DNA from: Pholis gunnellus
Taxonomy: Eukaryota > Chordata > Actinopteri > Perciformes > Pholidae
NCBI GenBank assembly: GCA_910591455.2
Contig: OU342823.1
Location: 2,619,501 to 2,683,500 of the forward strand
Length of the DNA stretch: 64,000 bases
Reading direction: 5' to 3'
Position numbers and translations under genes: made by a program
Shown: positions 22,365-33,900 of the stretch, one piece after another
How positions within the stretch are numbered: the stretch's first letter is position 1
How the letters are laid out: every line of letters starts with the position of its first letter
The notes under the pieces: generated by a model
What the model was told of the DNA's origin: nothing
Databases searched by the model: none
Seen by the model: the letters and a program-made list of their open reading frames with translations, nothing else

Positions 22365-23645
22365 TCATTCCTCGTCCACAAATCCCTCAAATTCTTCATC
22401 TTCAGTGTCCGAGTTTAACAGTTGGGCGATTACGGCATCCAGCATGCCCGGATCCCTCTCGTCATTATCCGAGTCAGTGTCGTTGCTGTTACCTGGCAGT
22501 TCAGTGATGATTCCGGCCTTCATGAAAGCTCGGACCACAGTTGAGACTGATACCTTAGCCCAGGCATCCACGATCCATTGGCAGATAGTAGCGCAAGTCG
22601 CCCGGCGCTGTCTCCCTGTCTTGGTGAATGTGTGTTTGCCTTCTGTCATCCACTGCTCCCACGAAGCTCGCAGTTTAACTTTGAACGCCCTGTTGACACC
22701 AATATCTAGCGGCTGGAGTTCTTTAGTTAATCCACCCGGAATGATGGCAAGCTCCGAATTAGTTTGCTTCACTTGGTTTTTGACAGCATCGGTGAGATGG
22801 GCGCGCATGGAGTCGCAGATCAATAGGGACGGAGATTTGTGGAAAAAGCCATCCGGTCTCTTGACGTAAATTTCTCTCAGCCACTCACTCATCTTTTCCT
22901 CGTCCATCCAGCCCTTCGGGTTAGCTTTGATGATGACGCCGGCTGGAAACTTTTCTTTTGGCAAAGTCTTCCTCTTGAAAATGACCATGGGTGGAAGTTT
23001 CTGGCCATTAGCCTGGCAACCGAGAACTACAGTGAAGGATGACTTCTCGTTCCCTGTGGTGCGTATAGACACCGTTCTGGTCCCTGTTTTCTCCACAGTG
23101 CGGTTCACGGGGATATCAAAGGTGAGGGGAACCTCGTCCATGTTGGTGATGTGCTCTGGCCGGATCTTCTTTTCAGTGATCTTGTTTTTGCAGTATGCGC
23201 GGAAAGTGGCCAGTTTTTCTTCGTAATCTTTTGGCAGTTGCTGCGAGACGGTAGTTTGTGTGCGGATGGAGAGATTACGTCTTTTCATAAAACGAAAGCA
23301 CCAAGAAGGAACGCCTCGAAAGTCATTGATATTCATGTCCCGTGCTAACGCTATTGCCTTCAGTCGAATAGAGACTGTAGAGACGCTTCTACCTGCTGCT
23401 CTCTGTTCAATAACCCACTGTTCAATTTTGTCCTCTAACTGTGGCCATCTCGCTTTGTTCCCTCGGAAACGCTGTGTGGTCTTCTTTACTTGGCGCAGGT
23501 CATCTTCTTGCTTCCTCCAGTTCCGTACCATTGATTCATTAATGTTGAATTCTCTCGCAGCTGCTCTATTCCCATGTTCTACTGCATGACTGACAGCCTT
23601 GAGTTTGAAGTCCGCGTTGTAATCGTGTCTCTTGACAGGTGCCAT
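22365..23645 (-). CDS. Pogo/Tigger-type DDE transposase, intact
   Basis: This 426-residue protein would cut and paste its own element in the nucleus. I chose the ATG at 23645 (MAPVKRHDYN) rather than the one eight codons upstream because it begins the conserved N-terminal domain. Residues about 5-50 form a Brinker/CENP-B-type helix-turn-helix (DFKLKAVSHAVEHGNRAAAR, then INESMVRNWRKQ). Residues about 59-125 form the CENP-B-type second DNA-binding domain (RWPQLEDKIEQWV, through GVPSWCFRFMKRRN). The DDE domain follows, with catalytic Asp170 (ITNMDEVP), Asp278 (LLICDSMRAH) and Asp314 (LQPLDIGVNR); 35 residues separate the last two. The C-terminus from about 388 is acidic (DTDSDNDERD, NSDTEDEEFE). 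There is no internal stop or frameshift. Known relatives include fish pogo-type elements and the domesticated vertebrate POGK. The family is secure, the exact subfamily is not. A domesticated host gene is unlikely because both inverted repeats are preserved. Confidence 0.95.
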   Translation of the reverse strand: MAPVKRHDYNADFKLKAVSHAVEHGNRAAAREFNINESMVRNWRKQEDDLRQVKKTTQRFRGNKARWPQLEDKIEQWVIEQRAAGRSVSTVSIRLKAIALARDMNINDFRGVPSWCFRFMKRRNLSIRTQTTVSQQLPKDYEEKLATFRAYCKNKITEKKIRPEHITNMDEVPLTFDIPVNRTVEKTGTRTVSIRTTGNEKSSFTVVLGCQANGQKLPPMVIFKRKTLPKEKFPAGVIIKANPKGWMDEEKMSEWLREIYVKRPDGFFHKSPSLLICDSMRAHLTDAVKNQVKQTNSELAIIPGGLTKELQPLDIGVNRAFKVKLRASWEQWMTEGKHTFTKTGRQRRATCATICQWIVDAWAKVSVSTVVRAFMKAGIITELPGNSNDTDSDNDERDPGMLDAVIAQLLNSDTEDEEFEGFVDEE

Positions 23646-23921
23646 TTTGGGGTCCTTATACACACACACACTGTAATATTATGGTGAAGCACAGTATGTA
23701 TTACCGTACTCAGTGACGCTCCTGACTACAGTAGCTGTAATGCTGCAAGCGGTGCGGCTTTGTAGTTTACCAAAGTCGTACTGAAACATTTTGACAGAGC
23801 GCCGTGTACCACACAAAATCGCTTCGAGGTCAGTAAGCACAACCAGAATTACCGTAATACATATATAAAGCGCTTATTATAAGGCGCACTGTCGTTTTTT
23901 GAGAAAATTAAAGGCTTTTAA

Positions 23922-23948
23922 GTGTGCCCTATAGTGCGGAAAATACGG
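23922..23948 (-). repeat. Right terminal inverted repeat of pogo-type element
   Basis: Reads gtgtgccctatagtgcggaa and on to aaatacgg, immediately followed by the TA target copy at 23949-23950. Confidence 0.95.
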
Positions 23949-24128
23949 TACTCAATAATGTCTGAGTGCCCAAAAATAGCCTGTTTGGTCCAGAGGAAAA
24001 AAGTAGCACAGAGCCTGCAGAAGGTTTGATCCCAGCACCACCGTATCAAACACAACTTAACGTAAATGGTCGGGCGGTCTCATCTCTACACTTTCTTTGT
24101 TTGGAATGATACAGGATTCTGTTTGTGA

Positions 24129-24160
24129 AATAACCCCCAAAATATTTTTTGGGGGTTATT
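24129..24160. repeat. Perfect 14-bp hairpin
   Basis: Arms aataacccccaaaa (24129-24142) and ttttgggggttatt (24147-24160) enclose a tatt loop. It contains five consecutive C/G pairs. It lies between the pogo-type and hAT elements. It may be the remnant of a small inverted-repeat element; no function is evident. Confidence 0.85.
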
Positions 24161-25839
24161 TTGGACAGACCTTTCTACCACCATAGAGTTTCATTTTCAC
24201 AAACTGTTACTTTGTCTGACTTTTGGTTAACCAATCAAACACAAGAAAAACAAAGAGGAAACAGTCTGGTAAAAACCTCACATGACAAATATTAATCACG
24301 TGACTTGTACAAACAATATAAAACCAACAAATCAAAAACATGAGAAAAACAACGACCACCAACCAATATAGAAAGAAAATGAAAAGAGAGAAAAGGAAAC
24401 GGGAAGTCCCGTACAGTAGTAGTACAGTAGTTCCCTAATGGGCAAGCTATTATACTAGAGAACCCAATATGGATTCCCCATTACACACAGGGATCAGTCA
24501 GATATAGCATTCAAACATGGGTGGTTTAGAGGCCCTAGACAAGCAGTCAATCAGCTCTACGGTGGTCAATGGGCCTCATGTAGGAAGATATATTGGAGCC
24601 AATTTCCTCTTATTCTTGTTCTGAATTTGTTGGTACCCTTTGGTTTCTGCACTTCACCACTGTTTTCGTATATTTTTTTTCTCTAGGTTAGAGAAAATTG
24701 GGCCAGAGCACTCTTACCAAGATAAGAATGAAGGTTCTTGTTTTCACAGTCCACATAATGTTTGTCGAAATAGTGGAATCAAAAAAAAGATAAGAGATCA
24801 AATGCTGAAGTTCAGATTATTGTATGTTTTAGAGCAGGCATGGGCGAACTACGGGGCCATATACGGCCCGTTGGGCTTTTGTAATCCGGCCCGTCAAATA
24901 TTGGTACAAAATTGTCCAAATTATAGTAAAGACCGCATTCATTTTGCCTTTTTCCTGCAATACCCGGTGTTTCAGTTGATCCCACTAGATGGCACACTCC
25001 AGACACAATTGACCTTTGCTGGGGTCTGGTCTATTCTCTCTAGATCACGTCCACACCCGCGTTCACTACTTGATTGGTTCTTAGCAGTCACGACTGTCCT
25101 TCCCTGTCTCGTCACGCCCCTATCACGTGACCCGTACCCGGAAGCTCACAGACAACAACAGCCTTGATTACCGATCAGCTACCAGGTTAATTCAACATGG
25201 ACAACTGATTACAGGCGATGCTGACCTTGTTGTCTTTACTAGCAGCTGTTGTCCAGTAAAAGTCTGCATTATTACAGAGGAAGCAACTGTTATTGGAAAG
25301 ATTAGCAAGCGGCGTGACCAGCGGCGTTATCAGCGCTACGGAGCGGACGTCTGAAGTCATGGTTAGCGGCTTTAGGGAGGGTGATGGACACAAAACAGAG
25401 GACTTTCCTGTCCTTATTAATGCTTATTTTGTTCTGCACAACTATTGTGAAGTCTGCAGATAAAATGTAAAAGGAACAAAACATGAATTGCTCTCCAGTA
25501 GACAGAGAATTCAGACAGCAGCTGAGCTACGAGTGAGAACAGACAACAACGAAACTGAGGAAACGAGTGAGAGACGTGTGTTGACCACATTTATGGACCC
25601 ATAATCTAGTAAACCTTTATGTGTATGTGTTGATTTTAAAGTACATTTGATGTGTGAGATAGAGAGAAAGACCCGCAGCTCTGTAACTAACGTTAAGTCT
25701 GAAAAATAAAAATTCTAAAACTTTCCAAGAACTGTGTCTGTTTGAGTTCATAGAGGAAGATTTTAGAGAAGATCTTAAGTATCAAACATGACCTTTTCAT
25801 TATTAAATTATTATTATTGTATTTTGTTTAGCTAAGCAA

Positions 25840-25985
25840 CCAATCTACTTCCTGTTTACACGGCACCCACATGCCAAGTGTACGCGAATAGTCACGTGAT
25901 ATTTGTTTTTAGGCGTTTTAGTCTGGACGGAGATCATTTCTAAAACGATGCTGAAACGCCGTGTGGACGGAGATCGTTTTAGTTT
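25840..25985. repeat. Probable nested repeat inside the hAT element
   Basis: The sequence around ttaggcgttttagtctggac, ggagatcatttctaaaacga, and the near-repeat gtgtggacggagatcgtttt has a GC-rich, internally repetitive character unlike the AT-rich flanks. It resembles the ends of small teleost non-autonomous DNA elements with ggacggaga/aaacg motifs. It joins the transposase remnant exactly where homology to hAT proteins stops (about 25985). Boundaries and family are uncertain. Confidence 0.4.
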
Positions 25986-26247
25986 TAAAACGAAGTTCAA
26001 CTCCCTTAAACTGGATGAGTTTTATGCTTCACTAAGCGAAGTTAAGTTTCCAAACATCAGGAGGATGGCACAGAGGATGCTGGTGTTGTTTGGCTCTACC
26101 TACGTGTGTGAGCAGACGTTCAGCGTGATGAACATCAACAAATCACGTCACAGATCCCAGTTAACTGATGAACACCTCACATCTGTCCTGAGAACTGCCA
26201 CAACCAAACTGACACCAAACGTTGATGCACTGGCCAAAATAGGGTGA
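25984..26247 (+). pseudogene. hAT transposase C-terminal dimerisation domain remnant
   Basis: The last 87 codons of the 25903-26247 frame show KLDEFYASLSEVKFPNIRRM, then LFGSTYVCEQTFSVMNINKS and RHRSQLTDEHLTSVLRTATT. This matches the C-terminal hAT dimerisation region (FGSTYVCEQ.FS.M...KS..RS.LTDEHL...LR.A) of ZBED/GTF2IRD2-like transposases. The BED zinc finger and the catalytic region are missing. The first 27 codons of the open frame come from the nested repeat, not from the transposase. It has no function as it stands. Confidence 0.9.
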
Positions 26248-26704
26248 TCAACAACACTGTTCCCACTGAAATTAAATGTAAGTTTTCTTTACTTTTAATG
26301 GCTTTTACTTGTAATTGTTATTAGTTCACACAAACACTCTCCATCCATCTGCTACCGGCCCGGCCCGTCTGTCAAATTTTAAAACTCAATGTGGCCCCTG
26401 AGCCAAAAAGTTTGCCCACCTCTGTTTTAGAGTAATGCTCATGATTGGATTATTACATTTGTAGGCTTATGAAATATTATTGGCCCAATGATCCCAGTTA
26501 AGAGTATAAAAACCATTGAATGGCTTACTGTATATACTGCTCTATAATGCTTTTTGATTTTTAGGTAATGTCGGCACTGATGCTCTGGAGAATCACATGT
26601 TTACTTCATGTTAGTTTATTTGACAGTGCCTCAATTTTATTTTTCAGACAGCCATTTCTTGACTATTTGAATATGGCAAAACACATACTAACAATCTAAT
26701 CATT

Positions 26705-26850
26705 GTGTGGATGGTTTTACATTTGGGTTTGTTGAAAGCCTGGTTATAGACGCTAAAAGGTGCCTTGTACGTCGGTATCAAGACGCCGAGGGTCAATGCC
26801 CAAGTGTTGGTATTGGACGCTCTTGGATCGAGACCAGGCTGATCATACAT
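26705..26850 (+). repeat. Dispersed repeat, copy related to 59985-60120
   Basis: Begins tggatggttttacatttggg and continues gttgaaagcctggttataga, matching tggatggttttacattggaa and gttgaaagccctcatacaga at 59990. Then come gtacgtcggtatcaagacgc and tgttggtattggacgctctt, phrases of the same teleost family. It contains no gene. Confidence 0.6.
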
Positions 26851-26942
26851 GAGTCGGATGACAGTGATTCCACCATGTTCTATTTCAAATTAAAAGCCAG
26901 TGTTGGCCCATTATACCAGTGTGGTGTCCCCATAACTTGCTA

Positions 26943-28073
26943 AACGTCCTAGATTTTCGGAGTTTAGACATCTTAGTCAGTAGAGGCAACCTGTTGCCTT
27001 GATGCTCGCATCATCACACATCAAACCTGCACTTTGCCACATCAGACTGCACACACACCAGGCTAGATGTCACATCTCACATGAACACGCACACGGCCAG
27101 TAACAAGCGATCCGACCGGCCTCTCGTTGCAACCGGTGCTTCTTTGTTGGAAATTAGAGTGTGGACAGCAGGCTAATGATCAATAGGCAGGCCCACTGAA
27201 GGGCCACCACTGGGGCTCATTACAAGCTAGATGTGGCCGCACTGTCACAGACACACACATCCCCGGAGAGACATGCTAATCAAACATTGCACCGACGCAC
27301 ACCTCCTCCCACGGGCGCCTAGAGACAGCAGGGAAAGAGGGTGAAAGCTGAAGCATTTACCAATCTGCATTTCTTGAGAAAAAGCAGCAGGAGAAAGTAA
27401 ATACGCTCCTGATTAAAGTTCACACAGTGGCTTTCTACTGGGCTAGATTGTAATATAGCTGTCAATTCCATGTATGTATATAAAGGTTGTGTATTCACTG
27501 AAAAAAGCAACAAGTAGGAAAAGAGATCAAGTGTAATATAACTATATGGACTCAATATAAGGAGCTTATGACTAATTAATTTACTTTTTCTATGCTTAAC
27601 TTCCTCTTTTGTTAATCACTTCTTGAGTCATATTTAATCAAATTCAAAAAATACTTTTCACTGCTATATGTCAGTTTGACTAAAACATCATTAAGATTAA
27701 AAGTTAATTTAATTTTTTATGATAAATTTCTTTTTCTAACTTTTCTTTTTTTCCTAGTTTTTGTTTCATCCCTGAAACTACTTCAGCAATTTTCTTTTGC
27801 AAGGTATGGATAATTGACATGCATTTAACAAATATATATTTTTTCCTTTACTGGTTTTGATTCTGTCCGTACAGGTATGTAAATAATTAAGTATCCAGAC
27901 ATGAATGCTGCAGACGCCAAAAGAGAAAACTATTTTAGCTTATATTTACAGATCTTCACTAATCTTCAGTTCTTAACTGTCCCTCTGCTTTTGGAGTACC
28001 GGTACATATACCCTGAATGTACATACTTCCTTAGTGCAGTGTATTCTCCCAAACACACACCTCATCAGCTATC

Positions 28074-28075
<2 letters not shown>
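26943..28075. other. Non-coding; candidate conserved element 27080-27300
   Basis: No gene. The part 27080-27300 is an unusually information-rich island (ggctaatgatcaataggcag, ggggctcattacaagctaga, gacatgctaatcaaacattg) with several TAAT cores, of the kind seen in conserved regulatory DNA. 27560-27900 is AT-rich filler. Confidence 0.3.

Positions 28076-28149
<74 letters not shown>
28076..28149. repeat. (CA)n microsatellite
   Basis: About 37 uninterrupted units. Confidence 0.98.
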
Positions 28150-28400
28150 AGAGATCCCTATTTAGGCAGGGCTGGGGATTAGCGTTGCCCTTTGTGGATC
28201 TGACATTCACCAATTGGACTTAATTAGCAGTGCTGAGCCTGCTGCTGACCTTTTGTCATGCTAGCTGTCATTGAAAACCTTTCTGTTGACTTGAATGGTG
28301 AATGCTATTTGTTAACGTAATCACAGACCAGCCGGCTCAGGCTGATGCACAGTATTGTCTTCTCACCGTCGGCACAAAGGTTTAATGTAAAGATAAGATC
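28150..28400. other. Candidate conserved non-coding element
   Basis: Island directly after the CA array with cctatttaggcagggctggg, ccaattggacttaattagca and tgacttgaatggtgaatgct. It has no repeats and no long frame. Candidate enhancer on appearance only. Confidence 0.3.
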
Positions 28401-28529
28401 GCTGAGCAGTATGTAGAGCAAATATTGGCTTATTTTATTTTTGTACACTTAAAGGGATATGTCTGGTCACATTATATACGTTTCTACTTGTCAACAAATC
28501 CTATTAAAAGAAACTGAATGTATCTACCA

Positions 28530-28960
28530 ACTTAAGTATTGTGTCAAAGCTTGATATATTTTCTTCCTTGTTGCCATATAGCTCCATTTTTGTCCAAAAG
28601 AGATACAAAGGAGACATTGATGTGCCACTATGTTGCACTGGATGACATGTTTCTTCATCACCATGAACTCACACACTAGTTAATTTTGACTCAACCCGAG
28701 ACACACCGTCCTGCTGCCACAAATAATCAATAGAGCACCAAATGTGGATTAATCCACCGCTGAAAATAGTGCGCTATTTCCTCCTGTTTGAGTAACATTT
28801 ATTAAAAAACTACAGTTACCAGCTTTTGTTGGAAAATGACCTGAGTGTGGCTGCACTAGCATGTTAAAAAAAGCAACACAGTTTCATAGTTTCAAGCATA
28901 GGGCCAAGCTTCAATATTTGACGAGTTGGGAGTGAGAATGCATTGCAGCATCGCAAATAC
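28530..28960 (+). repeat. Dispersed repeat, copy related to 57640-57905
   Basis: Parallel segments: accaaatgtggattaatcca versus accaattgtggattcatccg, tatttcctcctgtttgagta versus ttttcctcctatttgagtaa, and tgtttcttcatcaccatgaa versus gttccttcatcactgtagtt. The right end (caatatttgacgagttggga) carries the tgacgagttggga phrase shared with the fragments near 15760 and 60085. This is an old member of a teleost dispersed family. Confidence 0.6.
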
Positions 28961-29343
28961 CAGTGAATGGCTGGCAATATATCAGCTGTATGAAAACAAC
29001 CAGGGTTCCTGCTTCATCTTTGACCAACTGTACGTGCAGTTGTGCACACACAGTTTCCCCCCGTGAAACATTTCCGGTGAGCTCACTTTCAGTATGAATA
29101 AAAGTGGTTTCCAACCTGTCTGATCATCTTACTGCTAGTGACCAATTGGTCTACTTAAGCATTGTTGTTCTCTTGGTGAGTGCAGTGTCATCATAGCCCA
29201 GTGAGAGGAACGGAAGTCGAAACACATCAGCAGCTCTAATCAAAGAAATATCAGCACTGACCTGCAGAGAGATATTGACCCTTGCTCTTCTATCATCAGA
29301 GCATTCTGTAAATGAGGAAAACACAATGTACAACTCTATTATA

Positions 29344-29350
<7 letters not shown>

Positions 29351-29432
<82 letters not shown>
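29351..29432. repeat. (CT)n microsatellite
   Basis: About 40 CT units with one ctgtct interruption, preceded by a C run. Ser/Leu and Arg/Glu frames here are artefacts. Confidence 0.98.
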
Positions 29433-29433
<1 letters not shown>

Positions 29434-29559
29434 ACACATGCATGCACAAAGCAAAGAGGGATTCTCCTAAAGCCACAGTGTACACTCCACTCTCCAACAA
29501 CAAAGACAGAAATGTTGACTCAATGTTCTTTCCACTTAAATGCAATTCCTCCCCTCCCT

Positions 29560-30075
29560 CTCGAGCTGCCGCTCCTATTACCATTGAATTATTTTGCTCG
29601 TGTGGACAATTGCTAAACGCATCAGCCCGGTCTCCTCCCTGGAATCAATTCTGCATGCTTACCAGCTGGAATTTTTCAATTTACACGCCCTGAAAAACAA
29701 TCCCAAATCACTAATCACCGCAGCATTGTTCAACGCTGTTTGGCTGGCTGCTGTGCTCTTTGTGCTTTCCAGTCGTAGATTGGCATAACATTGGACTGCA
29801 TTTAGCTGGGCAAGTAAGTGTGTAAGTGTTCATGTGGTCCGCGGTTGTGTGCGTGTGTGTGTGCAAATTTGCAGTGGAGGGGGATTAATTGGGCTGAGAG
29901 CAATGCTTTCTGGATAATGTCCTGCATATGCCAGGGAAATGGCACTGTTGACGAGAGCTTGTGTATTGCTAATATCCGGTCTGAATTTAATTTGGGCTCG
30001 AATAATCAGGGAAATTATGGCAACGCACTGGAGGAGATTGAGACGGATACAGCCAGCTCTCTGCTTTGAACCAGC
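29560..30075. other. Candidate conserved non-coding cluster
   Basis: About 500 bp of non-repetitive DNA with many TAAT/ATTA and Sox-like cores, such as attgaattattttgctcgtg, accagctggaatttttcaat, gggggattaattgggctgag and cgaataatcagggaaattat. A short GT-rich interruption lies at 29845-29865. It has no plausible exon. It is one of the best enhancer-like stretches in the window, but this is judged from appearance alone. Confidence 0.35.
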
Positions 30076-30925
30076 AGGCTGAGGGTAATAACATGTTATC
30101 TGCTGCAGCTGAAGGCAGGGATGCTGCTGGATGGGAGGTAACGGCAGGATCCTGACCGGACCTGTTAGGGTTCAGGTGATTTTGGAGTCCGATATTGATT
30201 ATTCAAATTAAAGTTGCTGTGAAGAAAGTACAGTAACAAATGAAATTGATTGATTTCTCTATTTTAAATGCTGGTGGGACTTTACACTACAAGTCGACTA
30301 GGCAAGAAAATCGACCTGCAAGAACTTTAAACTTCCTTGAGTCAAGAGTACACAATATTTCATTGCAGAACGAGACTTGTTGACTGAAATTTGGCAACAT
30401 CCCCCATCAGACCAGTGAAACATCACTTCACATTCAGCGCTAGGAGAGAGGCCACAGTATCTTTGAGAAAAAAACGTCCAAAAAAATCACTGCAAAGCAG
30501 AGTCAATTCCTCAAACGCAACAGCATATAATAATGCCAACACTTTGAATACTGTGTCTTTAATCAAATAAAAATCCCTAATAATCTCCATGGCACACCAG
30601 ACAATTAACATACTCACACTTAGTCAAACAAAGAAAATGTAACCGACTATTCACCTAAATGTACGTAGATGAACTAAATCGGCCACATTGCACTCTACCC
30701 GGTAGCACATGAATAATGAATAATTATAAAACACTATTTGCAGCAAATCTAATTATTTGAACCTAATTATTTATATACTAAACTCAAGGCTGATCAGCAT
30801 GCACCTGCCCATATTCATATGATTTCTGAAAATAGAAATATAGCCATCGAAGTTGTCAGGGGATGCGCCTGCAGTTTTATTATAAACAAACCAGTTGATG
30901 GACAATATTGAAAGTCAATTCTGAT
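30076..30925. other. Non-coding sequence, no gene seen
   Basis: AT-rich, with no supported gene, RNA or named repeat. Confidence 0.4.
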
Positions 30926-30929
30926 ATGT

Positions 30930-31085
30930 TCACACTCTCCTTTACTTGACAGTGTAGAGATAGAGACTGGAAATGGAGAGAGAAAGAGGGATATGAAAAG
31001 CAACAAAGATCCAAAGGCTGGAATAGAACCGGCGATGAAATACTGTGACATACACTGTAACCACTTGACTACCAAGGCACTCTGG
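30930..31085. repeat. Degenerate dispersed repeat
   Basis: Phrases ggagagagaaagagggatat, gaaaagcaacaaagatccaa, ggctggaatagaaccggcga and ccacttgactaccaaggcac match a widespread fish repeat whose end resembles a tRNA T-arm. The copy is decayed. Confidence 0.5.
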
Positions 31086-31924
31086 GTCAGATTAATTCAT
31101 TACTCAAAACCCACCTGACCCGTTATGAGAGCAGAATATGTGGTTATCAACCATCAAAACCCGACCTGCAGACCACCAACTTGATGCATTATAATAGCAA
31201 TATTGTCAGGACAGAGACAGAGACGAGACTGCAGGGCCACTCTATATAGGGAGCTGTCCAGTGGGCTGACCTTCTCTCTGCCCAAAAAAGAAGGATTAAG
31301 ATGTGCTATTCTCTTTATGCAATTAACACCAGCTATTGTCAGACCAATGAGAATTTGTCCAGACAAGAGCATATCGACCAACCAGCCAGATGTCGTCAGC
31401 CCTAGGTCATGCCTACACTGTGACGTCATTCTGCTTAGTAATTAGCTATGTGCTTCTGCTTGTAGTATCACTTCTTCTGTCAGACAACAAACTAATCAGA
31501 CCAATCTGCTATTTTCTCCATAGCTACTATAAGTACTTTTGGCATGTACACAAATGACCGTTTCATCTGCATACGTTTGGATTTTAACTTCTGGGGAGAT
31601 AGATTTCTTCTTTGTCTATATTGTTAAAAAATGACACCAAGTTAAGGTTTTCACTGATACATTGTGAGTTGGTAATTTAGATAATAGTACATTGTGATTA
31701 ACTGTGTCAAATGCCTTTTTTGAATCTATAAATAAGGCTCCAAACAGTCCCCTTTCTCTGAAATGCATTGTGATTGTTCAACAAATTAGGAATTTGCAGT
31801 TGCGTTTGAGTGCTGTGCTCTGTAACCAACATGCATTGGATTCAAAGAATGCGATTCAAGAGGTTTATTAACTGCTTTTCACTTAGATCAAAACATTATA
31901 CTGTGACTAGGTCCCTAGTTCATC

Positions 31925-32075
31925 ACAGTGCAGACAACAGACAGTCGACCACCTCACACTCGCATTCACACTGACAATGAACTTAGAGTCACCGGTCGAC
32001 CTAACCGTCATGTTTTTGGACTTTGGGGAAAACTCCCAGAAAGGAGAACCACTGCACCTCGTTGCTGCCGAATCT
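31925..32075 (+). repeat. Degenerate dispersed repeat
   Basis: Contains attcacactgacaatgaact, tagagtcaccggtcgaccta and catgtttttggactttgggg, a recognisable phrase order in a common teleost repeat. The terminal part normally following is lost. Confidence 0.55.
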
Positions 32076-32307
32076 TTGAAAATGGTCAAAGTAATAGTAA
32101 ATGTGAATGCGACCATTTTTTGTGACCCTTTCTTGTAGAAATCCTCAGACATTGTACTGTCATGCTGTGGGTTGCTTGTTCCACTCACTCTGCTGTAATA
32201 TTGTTAAGGAGGCTGTATAACCATTTCCCATCCATCCCATTTTAACCGAGGATTTGTCTTGTTCATGTTACAAGGCAGCCAGTTTAACTTGAAGACATTT
32301 CCAGACT

Positions 32308-33729
<1,422 letters not shown>

Positions 33730-33900
33730 CATGACATTTTAGGCTTTTTGCATGCTATTTTATTTAGCAACAAAACCACTTTATTAGGTTTAGAAAAAAC
33801 GTCATGGTTGGACTTAAAATATAACTCAAATTAAAAATAACCCAACAGCACTTTAGGACACGAACACCTACTAAAAAAACTTTTGTCCAACGGTCTGGAG
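33730..33900 (-). repeat. Dispersed repeat (aaacctaac family), copy 2
   Basis: Reversed relative of 9660-9740. Here ttattaggtttagaaaaaac and gtcatggttggacttaaaat correspond to aaccatgatgtttttccaaa plus acctaactaagtg in the other copy. It ends in aggacacgaacacctac, like gttcgtgtcctaaagcgttg at 9620. Confidence 0.5.

Larger units (their letters stand above)
22012..23948 (-). mobile_element. Complete pogo/Tigger-type DNA transposon
   Basis: A 1937-bp element bounded by 27-bp terminal inverted repeats at 22012-22038 and 23922-23948 (ccgtattttccgcactatag plus ggcgcac, one mismatch). It is flanked by TA on each side (22010-22011 and 23949-23950), the target duplication of the Tc1/mariner/pogo superfamily. 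The restored empty site is a small palindrome, gagTActc. It carries one intron-less transposase gene on the minus strand with full catalytic residues. Below the termini, the motif ataaggcgcactgtc is repeated in the same orientation near both ends (about 22044 and 23879). Three imperfect copies of a roughly 40-bp unit lie at 22170-22340 between the transposase stop and the left end. Everything needed for autonomous activity appears to be present. Confidence 0.93.
24835..26424 (+). mobile_element. Defective hAT transposon with perfect target duplication
   Basis: A 1590-bp element whose ends are inverted repeats: left caggcatgggcgaact and right, reverse-complemented, cagaggtgggcaaact. It is bordered by an identical 8-bp duplication, ttttagag, at 24827-24834 and 26425-26432, the hallmark of hAT insertion. 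Just inside the ends are the gcccg-rich phrases (acggcccgttggg; ccggcccggcccgtctgtc) seen in Charlie/ZBED-like fish hAT elements. Only the last part of the transposase remains, and another repeat appears to interrupt it at about 25840-25985, so this copy is non-autonomous. The perfect target duplication indicates that the insertion itself is not ancient. Confidence 0.93.

Noticed and set aside
22405..22869. 154-codon plus-strand frame inside the transposon
   Set aside because: Antisense shadow of the transposase gene.
24640..25167. 175-codon frame across the hAT left end
   Set aside because: Crosses the target duplication and terminal repeat of the element; cannot be a conserved gene.
30930..31085. 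tRNA-like T-arm phrase (ggctggaatagaaccggcga)
   Set aside because: No cloverleaf can be completed; the phrase belongs to a dispersed repeat.
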